64,000 bases of DNA. Source: Leuconostoc citreum (GTDB taxonomy: Bacteria; Bacillota; Bacilli; Lactobacillales; Lactobacillaceae). Below the pieces are notes generated by a model. That model worked only from the letters and a program-made list of their open reading frames with translations, searched no databases and had not been told where the DNA came from. Numbering within the stretch: the first letter of the stretch is position 1; each line of letters starts with the position of its first letter. The translations under genes were made by a program, and so were the position numbers. Shown here piece after piece: positions 30,738 to 39,206 of the stretch. The stretch spans positions 1 to 64,000 of the forward strand of contig NZ_PUFH01000002.1 of assembly GCF_004354555.1 (NCBI RefSeq), written 5' to 3'.

Positions 30738-30796
30738 AATGTTCTTGTAATAAGATGAGCAATCAATATGTAGCTTATTTATATTGTTAGAACATT
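30738..30796. promoter_or_regulatory. Nested inverted repeats upstream of peptide genes
   Basis: AATGTTCT (30738-30745) pairs with AGAACATT (30789-30796), and inside it AATAAG (30749-30754) pairs with CTTATT (30774-30779). The element ends 25 bases before the first peptide ORF. It could be an operator for the divergent Xre protein or an RNA leader structure. Confidence 0.5.
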
Positions 30797-30820
30797 AAAT
30801 TTATCAAAAGGAGGAATAAC

Positions 30821-31084
30821 ATGACTTTACGGTCAAAAACATGGCAAAGATTATATGCAATTGGCATAACCTTTTTACTTGTCCAGGGAATAAGAAATTT
30901 GTGGTTGGGAGAATTGGTAGCAAAGTTTCACATTGATCGCGCAACAGCTGCGTGGGGAGTGCAGCTTGTAACTGGAGGAGTAGGTTGGGTATTTATTGCA
31001 GCGTTTCCTTATTTTTCGCCATGGCTATTAACGATAGAAGGACTTATTGCTACTATTGGTACTGCTGCAACAATTGGTTGGTAA
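30821..31084 (+). CDS. Circular-bacteriocin-like precursor peptide A
   Basis: This 87-residue peptide has a 31-residue leader-like N terminus (basic start, then hydrophobic) and a 56-residue hydrophobic core from Leu32 to the terminal Trp87. The core begins LVAKFHIDRAT, has LVTGGVGWVFIAAF in the middle and ends in GTAATIGW. This resembles circular bacteriocins: enterocin AS-48 has an AKEFGIPAAVAG start, VVEAGGWVTTIV middle and IAW end, and gassericin A has a leader of about 33 residues. It has an AAAGGAGG ribosome site. It is a paralogue of the next peptide. No double-glycine leader is present. Circularisation is inferred. Confidence 0.65.
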   Translation: MTLRSKTWQRLYAIGITFLLVQGIRNLWLGELVAKFHIDRATAAWGVQLVTGGVGWVFIAAFPYFSPWLLTIEGLIATIGTAATIGW

Positions 31085-31117
31085 TAAGTAAATTTTAAAT
31101 AATGGAGGAATTACAAC

Positions 31118-31312
31118 ATGTTAATGAATATGTTAGGAATGCTTGTTCAGAGATTCGGCATTTCAGAACCGGTTGCGTTTTCAATTGTTCATATTATGAG
31201 TACCGGAGGGGCTTACGCAGTAGCTATTGCTTATCCTGCTTTTGCACCATTTATAGCTACCGCGAAGGCTTATCTAGCTATTATGGGAATGGCCGCAGGC
31301 GTCGGATTTTAA
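31118..31312 (+). CDS. Circular-bacteriocin-like precursor peptide B
   Basis: This 64-residue peptide has only 8 residues before a 56-residue core that starts LVQRFGISEPVAF and ends MGMAAGVGF. It aligns with peptide A over the full core with one gap, and without gaps over the last 26 positions, where 9 are identical (including Pro, Phe, Pro, Thr, Gly and Ala-Ala). Very short leaders are known for leucocyclicin and carnocyclin-type circular bacteriocins. It follows peptide A by 33 bases with a GGAGG site at 9 bases. The 56-residue core is slightly below the shortest known circular bacteriocins. Confidence 0.62.
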   Translation: MLMNMLGMLVQRFGISEPVAFSIVHIMSTGGAYAVAIAYPAFAPFIATAKAYLAIMGMAAGVGF

Positions 31313-31316
31313 TTTG

Positions 31317-31796
31317 ATGCGACTAAAAAAAGATTTACTGATGACATCTATGGTGGTGATATTTGGCAGTCTTATAGGTTACGAGTTTGCGCCTCATAGT
31401 ATGCAACCAGATTTACACAAAAATGTTGATTTAAAAATTGAACAGATATGGAATCACAATATTGGTGTCATCCTATTAATTATTTTTGGTGGGATAATAA
31501 CCTTTGGTTTATTATCTTGTATTATTTTGTTTATTAATGGGTTGTCATTTGGTATTGTTATGGCAAACTTACCTAGTCAGACGATTTTGTTTGTCTTGGT
31601 ACCTTATGCTACCTTGGAGTTATCTGCTTTTTTAGTAGCCAGTTTAATGAGTTTTTATTTATCTAGAAAAATAAAACAGGCTCTTTATTATAGACAAATT
31701 GCATATTTGTATAAAAATTTAGGATACGAAAAATTATTTTTGGCAACTATGTTCATATTATTAGGTGTAGCAGCAATATTAGAGGTTTACTTATGA
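31317..31796 (+). CDS. SpoIIM/DUF95-family membrane protein
   Basis: This 159-residue protein has about four membrane helices. The block ITFGLLSCIILFINGLSFG followed by VPYATLELSAFLVAS matches the SpoIIM/DUF95 pattern (glycine-rich helix, then P-x-x-x-x-E-L-x-A). DUF95 proteins are hallmark components of circular bacteriocin clusters, where they are thought to help secretion and immunity. The start lies 4 bases after the peptide B stop and has a weak ribosome site, so it is probably translationally coupled. The open frame also allows a TTG one codon earlier. Confidence 0.8.
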   Translation: MRLKKDLLMTSMVVIFGSLIGYEFAPHSMQPDLHKNVDLKIEQIWNHNIGVILLIIFGGIITFGLLSCIILFINGLSFGIVMANLPSQTILFVLVPYATLELSAFLVASLMSFYLSRKIKQALYYRQIAYLYKNLGYEKLFLATMFILLGVAAILEVYL

Positions 31797-32119
31797 CTAA
31801 CAATTCCACTAAAGTAATATATCTTTCCCTATTATTATGTGTCACCTTATTAGGTCTAATATTAAGTATTCATGGTGCCACAGAATTGATTCATAATGTC
31901 AATAATCTTTCTCATACATCTGTGGTACTTGATGTGCCAATCACTTCGAAATTATCAGGGTGGATAATGTGGTTATCATTCGCAATGTTTATCCTATATA
32001 TTTTTTTATTTAAAGAAAGGAAGCGCAATCTTTTTTGGATGTTGATATCTTTTATTGGTATAATCATCTTTTCAATAACATCGCTAATTTATGTGTTTAA
32101 AAATAAAGAAAAAGCTTGA
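31793..32119 (+). CDS. Small membrane protein of the bacteriocin-like cluster
   Basis: This 108-residue protein has three hydrophobic segments at about 8-28, 53-71 and 78-100, with a basic loop (FKERKRN) and a basic C terminus (KNKEKA). Its start overlaps the DUF95 stop as ATGA, so the two are coupled. Size, charge and position fit an immunity or secretion component of a circular bacteriocin cluster, but no family is recognised. Confidence 0.65.
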   Translation: MTNNSTKVIYLSLLLCVTLLGLILSIHGATELIHNVNNLSHTSVVLDVPITSKLSGWIMWLSFAMFILYIFLFKERKRNLFWMLISFIGIIIFSITSLIYVFKNKEKA

Positions 32120-32303
32120 TCTGACAGTTAGACCCCTAGATAGCTATGATATTGTTATGGCTATTGGGATTATTAGCACATCGTGTCACTTTGGTATATA
32201 TAATTTTATTTTCCTTTATTTATTATTTATGTTACCTGAAATTATAGAAACAGTAGCCTGTATAAACCATTATTTCTCAAATAGAGGGCCTCGTGGAAAA
32301 TAA
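32091..32303 (+). CDS. Doubtful small membrane ORF or gene remnant
   Basis: This frame of 70 residues overlaps the end of the preceding gene by 29 bases. It contains a hydrophobic stretch (HFGIYNFIFLYLLFMLPEII) and a polar basic end (NRGPRGK). No good ribosome site precedes the ATG at 32091 or an internal ATG at 32157. It might be a real immunity-type gene expressed by coupling, or a 3' part detached from the preceding gene by a frameshift. Evidence is weak either way. Confidence 0.3.
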   Translation: MCLKIKKKLDLTVRPLDSYDIVMAIGIISTSCHFGIYNFIFLYLLFMLPEIIETVACINHYFSNRGPRGK

Positions 32304-32476
32304 AGCGGTAGAACAATAACTAACTAACGCCGAGAAGCGTTAATATGTACTGGCTCTTTTCGATTTTTACCATAAATAATAGTTTTTGTCTACATAGAAA
32401 AATGGGCACAAAGTGATAGATGACTCACGTATAATGTAACTATTATTGCTCAAAGCGTAACAAGAGGAGAAAAATT

Positions 32477-32971
32477 ATGAATAAAAAGAATCAAGCGATT
32501 ATTGCAATTTTGGCAACATTGGTACTGGTCGGTATTAGTATGATAACTGCAGTTGGAACTAATGCTACAAATGAAATGAAGTTAAATAGCACGATGTTGT
32601 TGGCTTCCGTCAGCACTGTTGTTATTATCAGTGTGATTATTGGTGCCTTAATTAACAAGCTGTTTATCTGGTTGTCACAGTTAGGGCAAGAAGACCAGCA
32701 CACGGTCTCATTTCTAACATCTTGGTATGCAGGGAGTATCAGTGCCTTACCAATGGCAATTGTCAATGTTTTTGCGATAACAGTGTTAACACTATACAAG
32801 TCTGGTAATACGAGCGTCAATATTATCAGTAGTATTATTTCAGCTATTATTTATACACTTATTTTGCGCAAAGAAAATGTCATTACAAAACGCACGCAGA
32901 TTATCTATTTTGTGATTATTGTTGTTTTGACTGTTGCAATGAACGTCGTAACAAAGTTTGCTTTTAAATAA
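32477..32971 (+). CDS. Four-helix membrane protein ahead of MacAB-like exporter
   Basis: This 164-residue protein has hydrophobic helices at about 7-27, 41-63, 83-107 and 140-161, a Yip1-like pattern though no signature is certain. It follows a 173-base gap holding a small hairpin (32327-32344) and a TATAAT box (32430-32435), so it likely starts a second transcript. It precedes the adaptor gene by 23 bases. In the AS-48 cluster a similar-sized membrane protein (AS-48E) precedes the F-G-H exporter genes. That equivalence is inferred from order and size. Confidence 0.65.
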   Translation: MNKKNQAIIAILATLVLVGISMITAVGTNATNEMKLNSTMLLASVSTVVIISVIIGALINKLFIWLSQLGQEDQHTVSFLTSWYAGSISALPMAIVNVFAITVLTLYKSGNTSVNIISSIISAIIYTLILRKENVITKRTQIIYFVIIVVLTVAMNVVTKFAFK

Positions 32972-32994
32972 ATTCCGGTAATTGGGGGAATAGT

Positions 32995-34020
32995 ATGAAA
33001 AAATCGACAAAAACGGCATTAATTGTTGTAAGCAGTTTGGTTGGTATTGGGTTACTCACAACTGCTGGTGTGACAACTTATCAAAAAACAACGCATAAAA
33101 CAGCGACAAAAGATAAAAAAGGGTATCAAAGTTATACGGTAACTACGACACCAGCGCTTTCAATGTCTGGGAAAGTAATAGCAAGTAAAACACAAGTGCT
33201 CAACGCACCAGCTGGAAAGCTACAACAACTTAATGTTAGTGATGGCCAGAATGTGCACCAAGGGGATATATTAATGACGGTTAATAATCCAGAAGCTCAA
33301 GAAGCAGTTGATGCGCAAAAAGAGATGATGCGTCAATCAAGTCGAGCTGGAACAAGCATAAAAGATGTTGCACAACAAGCAAATAATCGGGCTAATGAAC
33401 GAGGTAAAGGGCCGTCTGATTCGCAATCGCAACAAATCATAAATGATGCCAATGTGGATGTGCAAGAAGCACAGAATAGGTTAGTAGCGTTACAAAGCAA
33501 AGTAACGACAGCTGTAACGGCGCCTTTTGATGGGATTGTTTCTGTGGATTACAATAAAAAAGATGGTTTGCCTGGATTAACGCTCAATGCTGTTGATAAA
33601 GTTTTGAAGGCCAATGTATCAGAATATGATTATCACAAGTTACACAGTGGTGATAAATTGTCAGTTAGCGGCATAGATGGCACGCCGACGCAAGAAACAA
33701 CAATCACAAAAATTGAGCAAATCCCTACAGATCAAGGAAAGGGAACCACTTATTATCCTTTCTCGGCTACGGTAAATAACGATTTTTTGTATGGGCAGAG
33801 TGTTAAAGTTAAGATTCAACAATCAGATTTAAAGATACCAAAATCAGCTGTATATCAAGGAAACTTATATAAAATCAGTGATGGTAAAGCACAGCGTATC
33901 AGTGCTGATGTTGTACAAGCGGGCACCAATTATATTGTTAAATCGGGCATTGTAAAAGGTGAAAAAATTGTTCTTAATCCAGATAGTCATTTGAAAAATG
34001 GTGAGGCTGTGCATGATTAA
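32995..34020 (+). CDS. MacA/HlyD-type periplasmic-adaptor homologue
   Basis: This 341-residue protein has an N-terminal membrane anchor (TALIVVSSLVGIGLLTTAGV), a split lipoyl/biotinyl-like domain (NAPAGKLQQLNVSDGQNVHQGD and later TAPFDGIVSVDYNKKDG), a helical hairpin between them, and a beta-barrel domain. It is the membrane-fusion-like subunit of a MacAB/YknXYZ-type exporter. Its stop overlaps the ATPase start. In circular bacteriocin clusters the equivalent (AS-48F) contributes to self-protection and secretion. Confidence 0.87.
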   Translation: MKKSTKTALIVVSSLVGIGLLTTAGVTTYQKTTHKTATKDKKGYQSYTVTTTPALSMSGKVIASKTQVLNAPAGKLQQLNVSDGQNVHQGDILMTVNNPEAQEAVDAQKEMMRQSSRAGTSIKDVAQQANNRANERGKGPSDSQSQQIINDANVDVQEAQNRLVALQSKVTTAVTAPFDGIVSVDYNKKDGLPGLTLNAVDKVLKANVSEYDYHKLHSGDKLSVSGIDGTPTQETTITKIEQIPTDQGKGTTYYPFSATVNNDFLYGQSVKVKIQQSDLKIPKSAVYQGNLYKISDGKAQRISADVVQAGTNYIVKSGIVKGEKIVLNPDSHLKNGEAVHD

Positions 34021-34702
34021 TTTGTCTGACGTTGCTAAAAGTTATCGACAAGGTGGCGATGACTACCAAGTATTACACGATATTAATGTAACAATCAGTG
34101 CTGGTGAATTTGTCGCCATTATGGGTCCTTCCGGTTCTGGCAAGTCAACTTTGATAAATATTATAGGTTTTTTAGATCAACATTTCGATGGTAGTTATGT
34201 GTTTGACGACGTGACAGTTAGTAAATTGAATCGTAAACAGCACGCAAAATTGAGAAACCAATCTGTGGGATTTATTTTTCAGAATTTTAAATTAATAACA
34301 AATCAGAGTGTTGGCGAGAATGTTGGGTTACCTTTATTGTATGCTGGTATGAAGCGTCGGGATATTTTTGCGCGCGTTAATGATGTACTAGCACAAGTTG
34401 GTTTGCCAAATAGTTATCATAAGTTGCCTAAAAATTTGTCTGGAGGACAGCAGCAGCGTGTTGCTATTGCACGATCTATTGTAACTCGGCCTAACTTTTT
34501 GGTAGCTGATGAACCAACAGGAGCACTTGATTCAGCCACTTCAGCTGAAATTATGGCACTGTTTAAAGCCTTAAATCAGGATGGAACAACTGTTATTATG
34601 GTTACCCATGATGAAGAGGTTGCCCTACAAACCAATCGTTTAATTCGTATTCTAGATGGTCGCATTAAAAGTGATGAGGAGGTATCACATGCAAATACGT
34701 GA
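34013..34702 (+). CDS. ABC transporter ATPase, MacB/LolD type
   Basis: This 229-residue ATPase has Walker [15 protein letters not shown]-loop FIFQNFKLI, signature [14 protein letters not shown], Walker [14 protein letters not shown] and the switch His in MVTHD. The start [11 protein letters not shown] at 34013 overlaps the adaptor stop; upstream in-frame residues are not family-like. It works with the adaptor and the FtsX-like permease as one exporter. Confidence 0.92.
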   Translation: MINLSDVAKSYRQGGDDYQVLHDINVTISAGEFVAIMGPSGSGKSTLINIIGFLDQHFDGSYVFDDVTVSKLNRKQHAKLRNQSVGFIFQNFKLITNQSVGENVGLPLLYAGMKRRDIFARVNDVLAQVGLPNSYHKLPKNLSGGQQQRVAIARSIVTRPNFLVADEPTGALDSATSAEIMALFKALNQDGTTVIMVTHDEEVALQTNRLIRILDGRIKSDEEVSHANT

Positions 34703-35870
34703 ACTTTTTGTCAGTGCATGTCGCTCCCTTCTATCCAACAAACGACGGAGTGTTCTGACAATGGTCGGGATTGTAATAGGCATTGCTGCAGTTATTACAA
34801 TCTTAGCACTTGGCGATGGGGCACGATTGGCAATGATGAAAAATCTTCAGGCCGACACGAGTGGCAAACAATCTACTGAAATCCAGTTTGTATCAAAAAA
34901 TGACAGCAAAGTATCAGGGTTTAGTGATGATGATTTAAATCGCATACGAGAAAATGATAAGGTAACTAAGGGTAATGTCCAGTCCGATGATCATGGTATT
35001 TTATCAGCTACGGGCAACATTAACGGTAAAAATATTGATTCAACGACATATTTAGCACAGTCTGCGAATCAAAAGTTTTTAACAACTGGGCGTGGCATAT
35101 CAAAGCAAGATATATTGGTCGGGAACCCAGTAGCGTTGGTCAGTCAACGCATAGCCAAAAAAGGCTATGAAACAGTTAAAAATGCTTTGAATGCAGGTAT
35201 TGATATTAATGGGACAACTTATACTATTATTGGTATTTTGAGTAACGATGCGGTCCAAGGGAGTTATCAAAACTATGATGTCGTTTTGCCACGTCAAGTT
35301 TTTGAAACCAATAACAATAATGGTGCTGCAAATACTTTGAAGCTAACGTTTACTACAGGCACAAATGTCTCTAAGGAAACTCAAAAAATAGTGGATCAAC
35401 TTAATAGCAGTGGCTCACAACATAATACAGGGGATTATCAGTTTTACGATATGGCTGCAATGCTTAAAGGTATCAGTGCTGTTATTAAAGGGATTACTTA
35501 CTTTATTGTTGCTGTCGCGAGCATTTCATTGTTCATTGCCGGTATTGGTGTGATGAACATGATGTATATTGCGGTTAGTGAGCGGACACAGGAAATTGGC
35601 ATTCGTATGGCAGTGGGTGCTTCACAAAATCAAATTTTGTGGCAGTTTTTAATTGAGGCCGTGCTACTAACACTTAGTGGCGGTATGATTGGTTATCTAG
35701 GTGGTCTTGGGATTGCTATGGGAATTTCAGTATTCTTACCATTCAAAGCCAGTGTCTCATTAGCAACATTCATATTAGCTTTTGGCACGTCAACAGTTGT
35801 CGGTCTTGTTTTTGGAATATTACCAGCCAAAACAGCAAGTAATAAAAATTTGATTGATATTCTACGATGA
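34689..35870 (+). CDS. MacB/FtsX-type ABC exporter permease
   Basis: This 393-residue permease has the MacB layout: an N-terminal helix with RSVLTMVGIVIGIAAVITI, a large extracytoplasmic domain (about 55-260), then three C-terminal helices with GIGVMNMMYIAVSERTQEIG and GILPAKTASNKNLIDILR. The start at 34689 follows GAGGAGG and overlaps the ATPase by 14 bases. These mechanotransmission exporters often expel antimicrobial peptides; in AS-48 the equivalent is AS-48H. Confidence 0.9.
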   Translation: MQIRELFVSACRSLLSNKRRSVLTMVGIVIGIAAVITILALGDGARLAMMKNLQADTSGKQSTEIQFVSKNDSKVSGFSDDDLNRIRENDKVTKGNVQSDDHGILSATGNINGKNIDSTTYLAQSANQKFLTTGRGISKQDILVGNPVALVSQRIAKKGYETVKNALNAGIDINGTTYTIIGILSNDAVQGSYQNYDVVLPRQVFETNNNNGAANTLKLTFTTGTNVSKETQKIVDQLNSSGSQHNTGDYQFYDMAAMLKGISAVIKGITYFIVAVASISLFIAGIGVMNMMYIAVSERTQEIGIRMAVGASQNQILWQFLIEAVLLTLSGGMIGYLGGLGIAMGISVFLPFKASVSLATFILAFGTSTVVGLVFGILPAKTASNKNLIDILR

Positions 35871-35910
35871 TATGACATGCTAGTTTAGTCTTGTGCATAG
35901 CATAAGCAAT

Positions 35911-35945
35911 AAAAAGCGTGGCGCCAATTAGGTGCCACGCTTTTT
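35911..35945 (+). terminator. Terminator of the bacteriocin/exporter cluster
   Basis: AAAAAGCGTGGCGCC, loop AATTA, GGTGCCACGCTTTTT, one G-T pair. It is preceded by TAGCATAAGCAAT, a sequence repeated before another terminator at 41543. Confidence 0.88.
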
Positions 35946-36028
35946 ACTACCGGCAATACAGCTTTGGTGATTAAAAGAGAGTTATGAGATAATAGCTAGG
36001 AAACAAATGATAATTGGAGGGGACGATT

Positions 36029-38278
36029 ATGGCAAACCAATGGATTGAAATTGAACATGCGAATCAGAATAACTTAAAAGATATCTCTGTGACTATTCCA
36101 AAGCATAAAATGACAGTCTTTACGGGTGTATCAGGTTCTGGAAAATCGAGCTTGGTTTTTGATACGATTGTGGCACAATCACGTCGGGAGCTCAATGAAA
36201 CGTTTTCCAGCTATGTTCAACATGTGTTACCTAAATACGGACGACCATCTGTATCTCGGATTAAAAATTTACCGATTGCCATACCAATTGAACAGCGTCA
36301 AATGAGAGGGAATGTGCGATCGACAGTAGGCACATACACGGAGCTTTATACCTATTTACGATTGCTGTTTTCACGAATTGGCGTGCCATTTGTAGGTTAC
36401 TCTGATGCCTTTTCGTTTAATGATCCACAAGGGCAGTGCCCTATATGTAACGGTTTAGGATTACAAAAAAAAATCGACTTACATCAGCTTGTTGATTTTG
36501 ATAAGTCGCTTAATGAAGGACCAATCAATTTTCCGACATTTGGCAGAGATGCTTGGCGTTGGAAGCGATATGCTTATAGCGGGTTATTTGATTTAGATAA
36601 AAAAATAAAAGACTACAGTAAGAAAGAATTAGACTTATTACTTTACTCACCACAAATTAAACTTAATCATGCGGCAAATGGTTGGCCTAAAACAGCACTT
36701 TATGAAGGTCTTGTACCACGATTTGAAAGAAGTATTATCAATACAGATGAGGGGAAAAGACATGCAGCCCAATTGGCAGTTTTTGTCCATTCTGAGCTAT
36801 GTTCAGCCTGCCACGGCGCGCGTTTAAATCAGGCAGCACTATCTTCAAAAATAAATGGTCAAAACATATATGAGCTGTCAACTTTGCAGATTAATGAATT
36901 AAAAGATTTCATTCAGACGATTGATAATGAGTTAGTTGCTGATGTTAAACATAAAATTATAGATTATGCAGATGCACTAATGCAAATTGGATTAGATTAC
37001 TTAAATCTGGCGCATCGAACCGAAACACTATCTGGTGGTGAAGCCCAACGACTAAAAATAGCTAAGCATATGACTAGCTCGTTAAATGATGTGCTTTATG
37101 TATTGGATGAGCCTAGTGCTGGTCTACACCCAAAAGATATTGAAAAAATTATGTTTTGTTTGGCACGACTAAAAAATCAGGGGAATACAATTTTGATTGT
37201 TGAACATAATCCTTTACTGATAAAAAAAGCAGATTATGTCATTGATATTGGACCTGGGGCTGGTGTTAATGGTGGCGAAGTCATATTTTCTGGAACAATT
37301 GATCAATTTTTGCTGTCATCTACACAAACTAATCGCTTAATCCAACGACCACTGCAATATGCGCAACAACAGTGCGAGATGTCACACTGGTTTTTGTTTG
37401 ATGATCAAAGTGCTAATACAGTCAATCATGTTTCTTTCAAAATACCACAGCAAGCATTAACTGTTATTTGTGGTGTTGCTGGTTCTGGAAAATCATCACT
37501 AGCTAAGATTATAAATCAACAATTAACACAGTCGGGGCAAGCTGTCATTAGTATCTCACAAAAAGAAATCGGTAAAAGTAGTCGATCCACACTGATTACT
37601 TATCTGGATATATTTACCGAGATTCGTCATCTTTTTGCTCAGACATGTCATGTTAGTGCAGCATTGTTTAGTTTTAATTCGCAGGGAGCATGCCCGAATT
37701 GCAAAGGTAAAGGGGTGATTGTTCATAATATGTATTTTATGGATAATATGACAACAACTTGTGAACTGTGTTCAGGCACGCGATATCGACCTGAAGTCTT
37801 AGCATACAAATATAACGGAAAAACAATTGTTGATGTGCTAGCTATGACGGCTAGCCAGGCTCTGACTTTCTTTAAAAAGCAGCCAAAGATAAAACAAGGC
37901 TTGCAAGCCATTAATGATGTCGGACTCGGTTATTTAAAATTAGATCAGACATTTACGACATTGTCTGGTGGTGAGTTACAGCGGGCTAAGCTATCTAAGT
38001 ACCTTAATCAAAAGGGCAGTGTTTATATCATGGATGAACCAAGTGCAGGATTACATTTGAAAGATATAGATTTATTACTGGCGCTTTTTTCATCACTTAT
38101 CAAAAAAGGGAATACAATTGTAATTATCGAGCATAACTTAAATTTGATTAGTCAGGGTGATTGGTTGATTGAGACTGGGCCAGGTGGTGGCAAATACGGT
38201 GGTCACATTATATTTACAGGAACAGTATCAGATTTGAAACAATCTGATGACGAAATTACAAAGCCATATTTACCATAA
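36029..38278 (+). CDS. UvrA-like class II ABC ATPase
   Basis: This 749-residue protein has two UvrA ATPase halves, each with Walker A (GVSGSGKSSL, GVAGSGKSSL), UvrA signature (LSGGEAQRLKIAKH, LSGGELQRAKLSKY) and Walker B (VLDEPSAGLHPKD, IMDEPSAGLHLKD), plus zinc-finger Cys pairs (CPICNG, CSACHG, CPNCKG, CELCSG). It is about 200 residues shorter than UvrA (about 940), suggesting loss of the UvrB-binding insertion. Such UvrA2-like proteins are linked to resistance against DNA-binding drugs, not general excision repair. The ATG at 36029 follows GGAGGGG. It converges with an Xre-TetR regulator. Confidence 0.88.
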   Translation: MANQWIEIEHANQNNLKDISVTIPKHKMTVFTGVSGSGKSSLVFDTIVAQSRRELNETFSSYVQHVLPKYGRPSVSRIKNLPIAIPIEQRQMRGNVRSTVGTYTELYTYLRLLFSRIGVPFVGYSDAFSFNDPQGQCPICNGLGLQKKIDLHQLVDFDKSLNEGPINFPTFGRDAWRWKRYAYSGLFDLDKKIKDYSKKELDLLLYSPQIKLNHAANGWPKTALYEGLVPRFERSIINTDEGKRHAAQLAVFVHSELCSACHGARLNQAALSSKINGQNIYELSTLQINELKDFIQTIDNELVADVKHKIIDYADALMQIGLDYLNLAHRTETLSGGEAQRLKIAKHMTSSLNDVLYVLDEPSAGLHPKDIEKIMFCLARLKNQGNTILIVEHNPLLIKKADYVIDIGPGAGVNGGEVIFSGTIDQFLLSSTQTNRLIQRPLQYAQQQCEMSHWFLFDDQSANTVNHVSFKIPQQALTVICGVAGSGKSSLAKIINQQLTQSGQAVISISQKEIGKSSRSTLITYLDIFTEIRHLFAQTCHVSAALFSFNSQGACPNCKGKGVIVHNMYFMDNMTTTCELCSGTRYRPEVLAYKYNGKTIVDVLAMTASQALTFFKKQPKIKQGLQAINDVGLGYLKLDQTFTTLSGGELQRAKLSKYLNQKGSVYIMDEPSAGLHLKDIDLLLALFSSLIKKGNTIVIIEHNLNLISQGDWLIETGPGGGKYGGHIIFTGTVSDLKQSDDEITKPYLP

Positions 38279-38309
38279 AAAAGCGATACTATGCTGTATC
38301 GCTTTTTTA
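38277..38309. terminator. Terminator between UvrA-like gene and Xre-TetR gene
   Basis: AAAAAAGCGATAC, loop TATGCT, GTATCGCTTTTTT, serving the convergent genes. Confidence 0.88.
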
Positions 38310-38324
38310 TATCAAAAATACTGG

Positions 38325-39062
38325 TTAGGATAACCAAATGCTGATGCGACTATCAGTGAGCTGTCTAATCCGACTTTGAAATTCAGATAGGGGCTCAGGG
38401 ATCTCTTGACTCATCCATACGGATATAAAGGCCATTAATGTCTCGATGAGATATTCTGTACGTAAGGCATCAGTTTGATTATCTCGATTATACTGGACTA
38501 GTAAATATTTATATTTCGAACGAATGAATTGTGTCCACACGCCCCTAATATAGGGACGTGTGTATAAAATATGCAGTGCATCTTTTTTTTGATACAGCAT
38601 AGGCGCCATATCATCGATGAAGGTGTCGAGAACAGGCTTATTAGTCGCTAAGCTATCTGCTACTTGAGTTTTAATGCTCTGATCGATTTTGTTAATGAAG
38701 GCATAAATGATATCGTCAAAAGATGGAAAGTAGGCCTTAATACGATGAATAGAAATACCTGATACTTTTTGAATCGATTTTAAAGTAGGAATTTCATCTA
38801 AATTATGTGACATATTGGTTAAAAAAGCAGATAAAATTAAATCTTCTTCGTTATCATGAGCCTTATCATGCGCCATGATGAAAAAATCTAACGGCAAATT
38901 GAACGTTTCAATCATTGTGAGCATCATTTCAGCTGTTGGATGACGTTTTTGACGTTCCCAGTTAGAAACAGATTGATAGGAAATAAAAAGTTTGTCTGCA
39001 AATTCTTGTTGTGTGAGTCCTTGCGAGATTCTGAGCTGTTTAATTTTTATACCAATATGCAT
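38325..39062 (-). CDS. Xre-TetR fusion transcriptional regulator
   Basis: Residues 1-65 form a Cro/CI helix-turn-helix (LRISQGLTQQEFADKLFIS then YQSVSNWERQKR). From about residue 75 a second, TetR-like DNA-binding unit follows (LILSAFLTNMSHN, IPTLKSIQKVSGISIHRIKA, YFPSFDDIIYAF), then a helical C-terminal domain. The 245-residue protein thus joins two DNA-binding folds. A paralogue of the same design is at 43459-44235. It is convergent with the UvrA-like gene and could regulate drug resistance genes here; no operator is proven. Confidence 0.82.
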   Translation of the reverse strand: MHIGIKIKQLRISQGLTQQEFADKLFISYQSVSNWERQKRHPTAEMMLTMIETFNLPLDFFIMAHDKAHDNEEDLILSAFLTNMSHNLDEIPTLKSIQKVSGISIHRIKAYFPSFDDIIYAFINKIDQSIKTQVADSLATNKPVLDTFIDDMAPMLYQKKDALHILYTRPYIRGVWTQFIRSKYKYLLVQYNRDNQTDALRTEYLIETLMAFISVWMSQEIPEPLSEFQSRIRQLTDSRISIWLS

Positions 39063-39164
39063 ACTTGTCTCCGGTCAATTTGTTATAACAAAAATTATCA
39101 TAAAACGGCTAACAATGCAATACTTTTAAAGGTTTAGCGTAACAGCCAATGATGCTATCCCCAC

Positions 39165-39206
39165 ATTACCATGTAACGTTTCACATGAAACATTGCATGG
39201 TAATCA
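39165..39206. other. Hairpin with degenerate parS
   Basis: ATTACCATG and CATGGTAAT flank CGTTTCACATGAAACA (39177-39192), which differs from the parS consensus at the first base and one central base. It lies at the MFS gene stop and may act as a terminator; ParB binding is doubtful. Confidence 0.5.
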
